A stretch of DNA of 64,000 nt, from the NCBI GenBank assembly GCA_041905795.1, contig JAYRKL010000003.1:1-64000 (forward strand), given 5' to 3'. The notes under the pieces are model-generated. The model had not been told where the DNA came from, did no database searches, and saw nothing but the letters and a program-made list of their open reading frames with translations. The position numbers and the translations under genes are program-made. Origin of the DNA: SHVO01 sp041905795 (lineage in GTDB: Bacteria; Pseudomonadota; Alphaproteobacteria; Rhodospirillales; Rhodospirillaceae). Of this stretch, positions 16,815 through 24,818 are shown one piece after another. Each line of letters opens with the position of its first letter. The first letter of the stretch is position 1.

Positions 16815-19018
16815 GACCCGGCCTGCGTGATGTGGCCTGCCTGTGTGATGTGGCCTGTCTGCTGCGTCCACAGATGGCGGTAGATCTCGCAGCGCTCGAG
16901 AAGCTCGGTGTGCGGCCCGAAGTCGATGGCCTTGCCGCGTTCCATGACCAGGATCGCATCGGCATGCGCCAGGGACGACAGCCGGTGCGAAATAATCACC
17001 ATCGTCCGGCCGCGGGCGATTTCCTCCAGATTGCGCTGGATGATCGACTCGGAGTCCGGGTCGAGGGCGCTGGTGGCCTCATCGAACAGCAGCAGGCGCG
17101 GGCGCAGCATGAGCGCGCGGGCAATGGCGATTCTCTGCTTCTGGCCGCCGGAGAAGTTGGCCGCGCTTTCCTCGACCAGGGTCTCGTAGGACAGCGGCAG
17201 GCGATCGATGAATTCATCGGCGCCGGCGAGGCGCGCGCATTCCATCACTTCATCGAGGGTGGCGTCGGGCTTGCCGGCCGCGATGTTGTCGCGGATGGTG
17301 CCGCGGAACAGGATGTTATCCTGCAGGACCACGCCGATGGAGCGGCGCAGGTGCGTGAGGTCCATGTGGCGGACGTCGGTTCCGTTCAAACGGATCAGAC
17401 CGCTCTGGGCGGAATGGATACCCTGGATCAGGCGGGTGACGGTGGTCTTGCCCGAACCCGAGCGGCCGACCACGCCGATCACCTGGCCTTCCTCGACCTT
17501 GAACGAGATGCGGTCGAGCGCGGGCGTGGTGGCGCCCTCGTACTTGAAGGTGACTTCGTCGAATTCCATCGCGCCGGTGATATGCGGACGGATGCCCTGC
17601 TGGTTGGGATCGCGCTCGGGCGGATGGTCCATGACCTTGCCGAGCATTTTCACCGATACCGCCACCTGCTGGTATTCGTTGATGAGGCCGACGATGGCGA
17701 CAAGGGGGCCGGTGACGCGGCCGGCGAGCATGTTGAACGCCACCAGGGCGCCCATCGAGAGCGTACCGTCGAACACCATCATGGCGCCGATGCCGAGAAT
17801 CGCCATCTGCATCGAGTTCTGGATGGCCTGGGTCACGACCACGGCCGCGGTCGAGAAATAGCCGACGGTGGCGCGCTTGCGGATGGAGTTGGCGACCTTC
17901 TGGTCCCAGGAATTGATGCGGAACTGCTCAAGCGCCAGCGACTTGACCGCGCGCATGCCGTGGATGGTTTCCACCAGATCCGACTGGCGCTGGCCTTCGG
18001 CCTGGTAGAGCGCCGAGAGATAGCGGCGGAACGTCGGCACCAGGCCGCCGATCACCAGCGCGATCACCGCGCCGAACGCGAGCACGACGCCGGTGAGGAT
18101 GCCGGAGTACAGGCACAGGCCCACCAGCAGCACCGGCATGGTGGCGAGATCGAGCAGCGTCTGGAACAGGCGGCCGGTCAGGAACCCGCGCACGGTCTCG
18201 GTCTGCTGGATGTGGCGCATGAGCACGCCGGCGGTGGTGGTCTCGAAGAACGAGAGCGGCAGGCGCAGGACGTGGGCGAAGGTGCGCGACGCCAGCCGCG
18301 CGTCGATCTTGTTGGTCGCGAACAGCATCAGGTACTGCCGCGTGAAATTGAAAATGCTGTCGAAGAACAGCGTGACGAAGAACGCCACCACGATCGCGGT
18401 CAAGGTCTGGTAGCTGTGGTGAGGGATGACCTTGTCGATGATGATCTGGAAGAACAGCGGCGGCGCGAAGCCGATCAGGCTCGACATAATGGCCGCGATG
18501 CCGATGTCGCGGAAGTAACGCCCGTTGCGCAGGATCTCGGGCATGAACCACATGAACCCGAACGGCTGCTTCTCGTCGGTGATCTTGTACTTGCGCTTGG
18601 CCAGGACGAGGCGGCCGGTCCAGTTCTCGACGAACTGTTCCTGCGGAATCAGCGAAACGCCGGTGGCTTCGGTCAAGGGATCGAGCACCGCGGCCATGAC
18701 GCGTCCGTCGGCGATGGTGAGCGTGCTGGCGACGATCACCCAATTGCCGCGCTTCTGCTCGGCCATCACCGGATAGGCGCTGCCGAGCGCGGTGAGATCG
18801 TCCCAGACGCGGTTCTTGAGCACCTTGCCGGCGAGGGAGACATCGCGCATCAGGCGCAGAATCGACGTCAGCGAGTCGGCTTCATCGGCCGACGCGAGAA
18901 CCTCCGGCCGCAACTGGATCCCGTGGTGCAAAGCCACTAGAAACAGGCAGCGCAACGCCGTGAGATGCGGAGACATCTTCAGGTCGGGCATGTGGTTCAT
19001 GGTCTGGGTATGGTTCAT
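16811..19018 (-). CDS. Type I secretion ABC transporter (HlyB-like, permease-ATPase)
   Basis: 735 residues: an N-terminal C39-like region (about 15-140), six-helix membrane domain (about 165-450), ATPase (about 485-715). Walker A GRSGSGKT at 518-525, signature FSGGQ at 622-626, Walker B LLLFDE at about 642-647, H-loop His678. The N-terminal region lacks the C39 catalytic context (no QxxxDCG; LRCLFLVALHHG instead), as in HlyB, so it probably binds rather than cleaves its substrate. This fits substrates without a double-Gly leader, such as the octad proteins (inference). The C-terminus carries a short GHITQA duplication. The HlyD gene follows with an ATGA overlap. Four phased CTTGTCC repeats lie about 90-140 bases upstream. 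Confidence 0.95.
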   Translation of the reverse strand: MNHTQTMNHMPDLKMSPHLTALRCLFLVALHHGIQLRPEVLASADEADSLTSILRLMRDVSLAGKVLKNRVWDDLTALGSAYPVMAEQKRGNWVIVASTLTIADGRVMAAVLDPLTEATGVSLIPQEQFVENWTGRLVLAKRKYKITDEKQPFGFMWFMPEILRNGRYFRDIGIAAIMSSLIGFAPPLFFQIIIDKVIPHHSYQTLTAIVVAFFVTLFFDSIFNFTRQYLMLFATNKIDARLASRTFAHVLRLPLSFFETTTAGVLMRHIQQTETVRGFLTGRLFQTLLDLATMPVLLVGLCLYSGILTGVVLAFGAVIALVIGGLVPTFRRYLSALYQAEGQRQSDLVETIHGMRAVKSLALEQFRINSWDQKVANSIRKRATVGYFSTAAVVVTQAIQNSMQMAILGIGAMMVFDGTLSMGALVAFNMLAGRVTGPLVAIVGLINEYQQVAVSVKMLGKVMDHPPERDPNQQGIRPHITGAMEFDEVTFKYEGATTPALDRISFKVEEGQVIGVVGRSGSGKTTVTRLIQGIHSAQSGLIRLNGTDVRHMDLTHLRRSIGVVLQDNILFRGTIRDNIAAGKPDATLDEVMECARLAGADEFIDRLPLSYETLVEESAANFSGGQKQRIAIARALMLRPRLLLFDEATSALDPDSESIIQRNLEEIARGRTMVIISHRLSSLAHADAILVMERGKAIDFGPHTELLERCEIYRHLWTQQTGHITQAGHITQAGS

Positions 19019-19106
19019 AAAAGTTAAGAACCGGCAAAGGCTGGCGAGACCGGCCGGCCCGCGCCCGGTCCGGTTCCCTCGTCTATGCCCTGCAAGCCCC
19101 CCCAGC

Positions 19107-19161
19107 CTTGTCCCACGTCAGCCTTGTCCCGAGTTAATCTTGTCCAACGCCAATCTTGTCC
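19107..19161. repeat. Four CTTGTCC iterons spaced exactly 16 bp
   Basis: CTTGTCC begins at 19107, 19123, 19139 and 19155. Flanks are partly conserved (ACG after copies 1, 3 and 4; CAG or CAA before). The array lies in the 299-base gap upstream of the T1SS operon and downstream of the TPR-glycosyltransferase gene. A regulator-binding array is plausible; slippage duplication without function is the alternative. Confidence 0.7.
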
Positions 19162-19317
19162 AACGTCAGCGCCCGTCGCGGACGCGGCATACCCACCGCT
19201 ATTTTAACCCCGGCCCGCGTTAACCCAAAAGTAACGCCCGCGGCAGGAGTACGTTAACGCTTCAAACGTCGCGCGGTTGCCCGCCAACCGCATCACCCTA
19301 AACAAGAATCGCCTTGG

Positions 19318-20871
19318 TTACGCGGCGAAGGCCTTCACCCGGTCGTGCATGATCTTGAGCGAATTTTCCCAGCCTTCGCCGGCCGGCTGGCGAATCAGGC
19401 GCACGCTTGGGTACCAAACCGTGGTTTCGCCATCGAAGCCCCAATACCAGAACTTGCCGATCCCCGACGCGATCAGCACCTGGGTGGGCACACCGACGGC
19501 GCCGGCCATATGCGCGGCGCTGTTCGAGACCGTGGTCACCATGTCGCAGGCCGCGATCAGCGCGGCCACGCCGTCCATATCCAATCTCAGGTCGAGGCCT
19601 TCGATGTGTTCGAGGGTAATGCCGAAGTCGCGCGTGAAGTTCGCGCGCTCTTCCGCGGTGTCGCCGTACTGGAGGTCGACGAACTTGGTGTTCGGCGTGC
19701 GCAGAATATCCGCCCATTGGGCCAGGGTGGTGCTTTTGCTCGACCCGAAAGCCGCGTTCTTGCTGAGCCACGACATGCCGATGAGTTTCTCGCCGGGCGC
19801 GGTGCGCAGGCGCTGGCGGAAAGCCTCGACGCGGGCCGGATCGGGCACCAGGTAGCCGCTATGGCGCGGGAACTTGGAGATGTCGTTGCGCACGAAGGTG
19901 CCGATGCTGCCGGTCGGAAAGTGCGCGGCGATGTCGGGCGCGAAAATCGCCGGGTTGGGAGGATCGCCCACCAGCGGCGGACGGGCGACGAAATCGACGC
20001 CGGGATTGGAGCGCTTGAGCAGGTCGGCCAGCCTGAAATCGCATTCCCACACCAGCCGTTTGAAGCGGGGGATGCGCGCGAAGTCGGCGATCATGCTGGC
20101 GTGCAGTATCTCGTCGCCGATGCCCTGTTCGCACCAGGCCAGCAGCGCGCCTTCACCGAGGTCGCGGCCGTCCCACACCGGTTTGGGGTGGGGTTTGAGC
20201 GGGATCTTGTCGGCGCGCCAGCGCCAGTCGTATTCGCGCCAGCCCTCGGCGTAGTTGTCCTGGAGCAGCGAGATGATGCCCAGGTTCTTGTGCGCCATGG
20301 CGACATCGGGCTGCAGCTCGATCGCGCGCCGCAGATGCACCTTGGCGTCGTCCAGGCGCCCCAGGCCCCACAGCGCGGCGCCGAGATTGGTGAGCGCCTC
20401 GACGTAATCGGGTTTGATCTCCAGCGCGCGGTGCAAGGCCTGCAGCCCCTGGTCGAACAGGCTGCTTTTGACGCTGGAATCGCCGAAGTTGTTGATGGCC
20501 TGGTAATTGGTGGGATCGAGTTCGATCGCCTTGGAGAACGCTTCCAGCGCCTCCTTGTGGCGCCCCAGCTTGTTCAGCACCACGCCCATGTTGTTGTAGG
20601 CCATGTCCATCTTGGGATCGAGGGCGATGGCCCGCTTCTGGCTGGCGATCGCTTCTTCATGTTTGTCCTGGGCGTACAAGCAGACGCCGAAGTTGTTGTG
20701 CACCAGCGCGACGTTGGGATTGAGCGCCATGGCGCGGCGATACAGCGTCTCGGCCTGGTCCAACTGCCCGGCCTGATGCAACGCCAGCGCCTGATTGAAA
20801 AACTGCACAAAGGGGGTGTTGGCCAGCGCCTGCGTCTTGGCTTCCTGGGTGCGGCGTTCCTTGCGGTTCAT
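19318..20871 (-). CDS. TPR protein with C-terminal glycosyltransferase (GT9/heptosyltransferase-like) domain
   Basis: 517 residues. Residues about 20-225 hold five or six TPR units (NNFGVCLYAQDKHEEAI, NNMGVVLNKLGRHKEAL, NLGAALWGLGRLDDA, NLGIISLLQDNYAEGW). The second half starts with a linker WDGRDLGEGALLAWCEQGIGDEI, a signature of TPR-linked GT9-like proteins, and ends with a sugar-nucleotide-type region (DMVTTVSNSAAHMAGAVGVP). Such proteins often accompany type I secreted or flagellar substrates and are presumed to act in glycan transfer. The gene is on the same strand as the T1SS operon and separated from it by the iteron-bearing gap. The acceptor is unknown; the octad proteins are candidates. 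Confidence 0.82.
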   Translation of the reverse strand: MNRKERRTQEAKTQALANTPFVQFFNQALALHQAGQLDQAETLYRRAMALNPNVALVHNNFGVCLYAQDKHEEAIASQKRAIALDPKMDMAYNNMGVVLNKLGRHKEALEAFSKAIELDPTNYQAINNFGDSSVKSSLFDQGLQALHRALEIKPDYVEALTNLGAALWGLGRLDDAKVHLRRAIELQPDVAMAHKNLGIISLLQDNYAEGWREYDWRWRADKIPLKPHPKPVWDGRDLGEGALLAWCEQGIGDEILHASMIADFARIPRFKRLVWECDFRLADLLKRSNPGVDFVARPPLVGDPPNPAIFAPDIAAHFPTGSIGTFVRNDISKFPRHSGYLVPDPARVEAFRQRLRTAPGEKLIGMSWLSKNAAFGSSKSTTLAQWADILRTPNTKFVDLQYGDTAEERANFTRDFGITLEHIEGLDLRLDMDGVAALIAACDMVTTVSNSAAHMAGAVGVPTQVLIASGIGKFWYWGFDGETTVWYPSVRLIRQPAGEGWENSLKIMHDRVKAFAA

Positions 20872-21262
20872 TGGCGGCGTGATTCCCTGACTTCGGTTCC
20901 CTGCCGGCGGCGCGGGACCTCAAGCTTTCCGGAAGAGGCGGCTTAGCGGATTACCCCTAGCGTGCCCGCAGCTTGGACCGGCGGACGCTAAGTTTCGGTT
21001 AAGCGTGGAGCGGCCCGAAACCCGCAGAACGCCTGGGCTTCAGCCCGGTCTGCCGCGGCGAAACGGCGCGCGTCGGTTCGCCTCGAATCTTGGCGGCGGC
21101 GAAAATTACCCACAGGACTTGTCCACAGGCCAAGCGGGTTTGTGACGTCCCGCATGCAAGAAAGCCCACAAATGCTTGCATCTCTCGATTGCTTGTGATT
21201 CTCTCGCTCGCGCCGATGAACTAACAAGAACTACCAATTTTCCACGAGAAAGGATCGAGGAC
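20872..21262. other. Intergenic region between TPR-glycosyltransferase and HU genes (391 bp)
   Basis: Divergent promoters for both neighbours are expected here. I see no gene. A TTGTCCACA at 21119-21127 differs by one base from the DnaA-box consensus, and ATGCTTGCAT at about 21172-21181 is a small palindrome; neither is convincing as a site. Confidence 0.4.
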
Positions 21263-21568
21263 ATGGTCGCAAAGGACCCGGGAACGAAACAAGCCGTCGT
21301 GACGCTGAAGCACCTGGCCGCCGAGCTGGGCGACGCGCACGAACTGTCGAAGAAGGTTGCCACTGAGGTCCTCACGGATCTGGTGACGATGATCTCCAAG
21401 CACCTCAAGAAGGGCGACAAGATCCGTATCGCGGGCCTTGGCATCCTGCAGGTGCGTAAGCGCCCCGCCCGCATGGGCCGCAACCCGGCCACGGGCGAGC
21501 AGATCAAGATCAAGGCGAGCAAGAAGGTCGCCTTCCGCGCCGCCAAGGAACTCAAGGAATCCATCTAA
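21263..21568 (+). CDS. HU/IHF-family DNA-binding protein
   Basis: 101 residues from ATG 21263, with AAGGA eight bases upstream; an earlier in-frame ATG gives a long unrelated tail. The chain has the HU layout: helical N-terminal half (LAAELGDAHELSKKVATEVL) and the beta-arm region (GDKIRIAGLGILQVRKRPARMGRNPATGEQ, followed by IKIKASKKVAFRAAKELK). RNPATGE is the conserved tip. It binds and bends DNA as a dimer in the nucleoid. The Lys-rich N-terminal extension is slightly longer than in E. coli HU (90 residues). A clear terminator follows, so it is monocistronic. Confidence 0.93.
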   Translation: MVAKDPGTKQAVVTLKHLAAELGDAHELSKKVATEVLTDLVTMISKHLKKGDKIRIAGLGILQVRKRPARMGRNPATGEQIKIKASKKVAFRAAKELKESI

Positions 21569-21590
21569 GCCTCACGGCTTGACGGAAGAG

Positions 21591-21625
21591 ACGGCGCCCC
21601 GGGTTTCCAGGGCGCCGTTTTTCTT
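21591..21625 (+). terminator. Rho-independent terminator after the HU gene
   Basis: ACGGCGCCC (21591-21599) pairs with GGGCGCCGT (21610-21618), followed by TTTTTCTTT. It lies 22 bases after the HU stop. Confidence 0.9.
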
Positions 21626-21667
21626 TGTGGAATCAGGGCTTTATGGCCAAGTTCCGAGCGGCTTTTT

Positions 21668-23089
21668 TTAGTGCCGCAGCGGCGCGGCCTGGGACGGGAA
21701 GATCTTCCCCGGGTTCATGATGTTGTGCGGGTCGAGCGCGCGTTTGACGGCTTCCATCGCCGCCACGCTGCCCCCGTGTTCCGCGGTCATGTACTTCATC
21801 TTGCCGACGCCGACGCCATGTTCGCCGGTGCAGGTGCCGCCGGCGGCCAGCGCGCGGGTCACCATGCGGTCGTTCACCGCTTCCACCTTGGCCAGGTAGG
21901 CCGGGTCGTCGGGCTTCATGAGCACCGTAAGGTGGAAGTTGCCGTCGCCGACGTGGCCTACCACCGGCGCGAGGATGCCGGCCTCGACCACGTCCCGCTT
22001 GGTCGCGAGCACGACCTCCGCCAGCCGTGAGATCGGGACGCAGACGTCCGTGGGCCAGATCCCCCAGCCGGGACGGGCCTGCATGTTCGCCCAGACCGCA
22101 TCGTGCCGGGCCTGCCAGAGCCTGGCGCGCTCCTCCGCCTGGGAAGTCCAGGCGAAGTTCCCGCCCCCGTTGTCCATGGCGATGGACTGGACCATTTCGG
22201 CCTGTTCCTTGACCCCGGCCTCGGTGCCGTGGAACTCCATGAACAGGGTGTCTTTCACCGGATAGCCGAGCTTGGCGTAGGTGTTGAGCATGCCGATCTG
22301 GACATCATCCAGCAGCTCGATCCTGGCGATGGGAACGCCCGCCTGGATGGTGGCGATGACCGTGTCGACCGCCCCCTGGAGGCTGTCGAAGGAGCACACG
22401 GCGGCGGCCATTTTCTCGGGGATGCCGTAGAGCCGGAGCGTCAGCTCGGTGATGACCCCGAGCGTGCCTTCGGAGCCCACGAACAGGCGGGTCAGATCGT
22501 AGCCGGCGGCGGACTTGCGCGCGCGGCCGCCGGTACGGATCACCGCGCCGTCGGCGGTGACGACCTCAAGCGCCAGCACGTTCTCGCGCATGGTGCCGTA
22601 GCGGACCGCGTTGGTGCCGGAGGCGCGGGTCGCCGCCATGCCGCCCAGGGACGCGTCGGCGCCCGGATCGATCGGAAAGAACAGGCCGGTGTCGCGGATA
22701 TGGGTGTTGAGTGTCTTGCGGGTGACGCCCGGCTGCACCACCGCGTCGAGGTCGGCGGTGTTCACCGCCAGCACCTGGTTCATCTGGCTGACATCGAGCG
22801 AGACGCCGCCGAGCGGCGCGGTGATATGGCCTTCCAGCGACGTCCCGGTGCCGAACGGAATCACCGGCACGCCGTAGCGGGCACAGATTTTCACCACCTC
22901 GGCCACGTCACGGGTCGATTGCGCAAAAGCGACGGCGTCGGGCGCGGCCGGCGCCAGGTGGGAGATGTCTTTGCCGTGCTGCTCGCGCACCGCCTGGCCG
23001 GTGGAAAGCCGGTCTCCCAGGAGATTGCCGAGCGCGGCGAGCGCGGCGGCGAGGTCGGCGGGCGATGTGGAAGATCCGGGCACGGACAT
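21668..23089 (-). CDS. FAD-linked oxidase (GlcD/D-lactate dehydrogenase type)
   Basis: 473 residues from ATG 23089 (MSVPGSSTSP); the frame continues upstream but with unrelated Arg-rich sequence. FAD_binding_4 region: VIPFGTGTSLEGHITAPLGG (PP-loop), VQPGVTRKTLN, and PGADASLGGMAATRASGTNAVRYGTMRENVLALEVV; the C-terminal oxidase domain ends in TCTGEHGVGVGKMKYM and LDPHNIMNPGKIFP. Enzymes of this group oxidise 2-hydroxyacids such as D-lactate or glycolate and pass electrons to quinone or cytochrome. The exact substrate is not clear; D-lactate is the commonest annotation for this length. It stands alone, downstream of the TPR/GT-A-like gene on the same strand (47-base gap). Confidence 0.9.
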   Translation of the reverse strand: MSVPGSSTSPADLAAALAALGNLLGDRLSTGQAVREQHGKDISHLAPAAPDAVAFAQSTRDVAEVVKICARYGVPVIPFGTGTSLEGHITAPLGGVSLDVSQMNQVLAVNTADLDAVVQPGVTRKTLNTHIRDTGLFFPIDPGADASLGGMAATRASGTNAVRYGTMRENVLALEVVTADGAVIRTGGRARKSAAGYDLTRLFVGSEGTLGVITELTLRLYGIPEKMAAAVCSFDSLQGAVDTVIATIQAGVPIARIELLDDVQIGMLNTYAKLGYPVKDTLFMEFHGTEAGVKEQAEMVQSIAMDNGGGNFAWTSQAEERARLWQARHDAVWANMQARPGWGIWPTDVCVPISRLAEVVLATKRDVVEAGILAPVVGHVGDGNFHLTVLMKPDDPAYLAKVEAVNDRMVTRALAAGGTCTGEHGVGVGKMKYMTAEHGGSVAAMEAVKRALDPHNIMNPGKIFPSQAAPLRH

Positions 23090-23136
23090 GACGCCGGGAC
23101 TATAGAGAAGCGGCGCCGGGGAAAGAAGGCCGGGGA

Positions 23137-24741
23137 TCAGCTTTTTTGCAGAGCCGACGCGTACTTGCGGATCCCGCCCGGGAACTGGAAAACGCCGCCG
23201 GTGTCGCCAGGCGCGCAAAACACGTCACGGTTCAGGAACCACGTCGCCGGTTGCCGGCCGACCTCGCACATGCGCGCATAGCAGGCGTAGAGCGCGATCT
23301 GGTCGACGCCCCAGCTCCATTGGTCGCGGCCCTTCCAATAGGCGATATAGGCCGCCACGCGGCGCGCATACTCCAGGCCCCGTTCGCTCGGTGCGATTCC
23401 CACGCAGGCGGCGGCGAATTTCCAGGTGGGCTCGAACCAGGTGGGATTGCCGCGCACCGCCACGTCGAAATCCTTGAAGCCCTTGAGCACGGGGATCGGG
23501 CTGCGCAGGAAATTCACATCTGCGTCCAGCAGCCACGTCGGCCGTCCGGTGCGCTTGACCTCCTGATACAGGCGTATGAAGCGGACTGCGTGGTAGTAGA
23601 CCCGGGCCTTCAGAATGCCGTGCGTGAGCGCGCCCGACGCCTCCGCCGACAGACCGATATGCACGGTGCGCGCGAACGCCAGCGCGGCGGCGGCGGCGGC
23701 CCATTGCGCGGTGTCGCCGTCGAGCAGGTGTATCTGCACATCGGCGCGCACGCCGGCGGCCTCCAGTGCCTGCACATACGGCAGGGTGAAAGACTTGAAG
23801 TAGCCGTAGTCGCTGGCCAGGAACAAGGTGGCCGGCGATTGCGGACCGAGGCGGAACACATGCTGCACCGGCGCGAGGCCGCTCAGGATCTCCTCGTCCC
23901 CCTGCTGTTCCAGGGTCCTGTGCAGCGTCCCGCCGAAGGTCGCGCAATCGGCGACCGGATCGGGCAAGGCGCCGCGCACATGTGCCAGCGCCGATTCCGC
24001 GAAATCCCACTTCTGGTGTGCGAGCGCCACGCAGGCGAGATCGACATAGGCGGCGCCGCGCGCCCGGTCGCCGGCGGTGACTTCGGCAATCAATGCCTGA
24101 TGCAGTCTCGCCAGTCCGGCCTGATCGGGCCAGGCGCAGATCTCCTGCCAGGAGTCCGCATAGTCGGGGTCCCGCCCGGCGGCGATGCGATTGGCCCGGG
24201 CCTGGTGCAGCATGATGCGCTTGACGAGGAATGAGGTTCGGTCGGGCCGTGCCGCAACCTTCGGCAGCATGGCCGTGAAGGCCGCGACGGCGCGGTCGGG
24301 TGAGTCGGCGAACGAGTCGCCGTAAGCCGCCATGACCTCGACATCATCCGGCGCGCGGAGCATCGCCTGGCGCAGGACCTCCTGCGCCTCCGCCATCTTG
24401 CCGCCCAGCATCTTCACCTTCGCGAGCGTCCGGAGCTGGTCGAGGGTGACCGCGTCCATCCTGATCAGCCGCGCGAGCGTGGCCTCGTAGTCGGCGAAGG
24501 CGCTCAAGCGGTACTGGATATCGGACAGGAAGGTCAGCGAATCCGCCGACGGCTCCGCCTGCGCGTAGCGTTGGGCGACCGGCAAGGCGTCCTGCGCCCG
24601 GTTCTGGCGAAACAGCAGCGCGGTCTGCAGGCGCAGCATCGGAGGATCGTCGGGCTTCGCTGCCAGCAAAGGCGCGAGCGCGGCTTCGGCCGCGGCGTCG
24701 TCTCCGGCCTCCAGCGCGCTCAAGACAGCAGCCATGGTCAT
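23137..24741 (-). CDS. TPR-like protein with putative nucleotide-sugar transferase C-terminus
   Basis: 534 residues; not confidently recognised. The first 280 residues are Ala-rich helical repeats of TPR type (AALAPLLAAKPDDPPMLRLQ, LRQAMLRAPDDVEVMAAYGD). The C-terminal 250 residues contain RPTWLLDADVNFLRSPIP, a DxD-like motif in the position expected for a GT-A nucleotide-diphosphosugar transferase, then WGVDQIALY near the end. This resembles proteins placed in Nucleotid_trans-type families. It may belong with the glycosylation genes 3-20 kb away, but the HU and oxidase genes lie between, so this is only suggestive. Confidence 0.55.
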   Translation of the reverse strand: MTMAAVLSALEAGDDAAAEAALAPLLAAKPDDPPMLRLQTALLFRQNRAQDALPVAQRYAQAEPSADSLTFLSDIQYRLSAFADYEATLARLIRMDAVTLDQLRTLAKVKMLGGKMAEAQEVLRQAMLRAPDDVEVMAAYGDSFADSPDRAVAAFTAMLPKVAARPDRTSFLVKRIMLHQARANRIAAGRDPDYADSWQEICAWPDQAGLARLHQALIAEVTAGDRARGAAYVDLACVALAHQKWDFAESALAHVRGALPDPVADCATFGGTLHRTLEQQGDEEILSGLAPVQHVFRLGPQSPATLFLASDYGYFKSFTLPYVQALEAAGVRADVQIHLLDGDTAQWAAAAAALAFARTVHIGLSAEASGALTHGILKARVYYHAVRFIRLYQEVKRTGRPTWLLDADVNFLRSPIPVLKGFKDFDVAVRGNPTWFEPTWKFAAACVGIAPSERGLEYARRVAAYIAYWKGRDQWSWGVDQIALYACYARMCEVGRQPATWFLNRDVFCAPGDTGGVFQFPGGIRKYASALQKS

Positions 24742-24818
24742 CGGGCCCGTCCTCCTGACGCGGCAGACGACGAGACTAGCGGCCCGGCGCTTGCCAGAAC
24801 CTTAATGACCGGAGACCC

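Noticed and set aside
16832..18940. 702-codon open frame on + opposite the T1SS transporter
   Set aside because: The minus frame has all ABC motifs; the + product is low-complexity Arg/Gly/Ala.
21119..21127. DnaA box / origin upstream of the HU gene
   Set aside because: A single one-mismatch box without a cluster or A/T-rich unwinding element.
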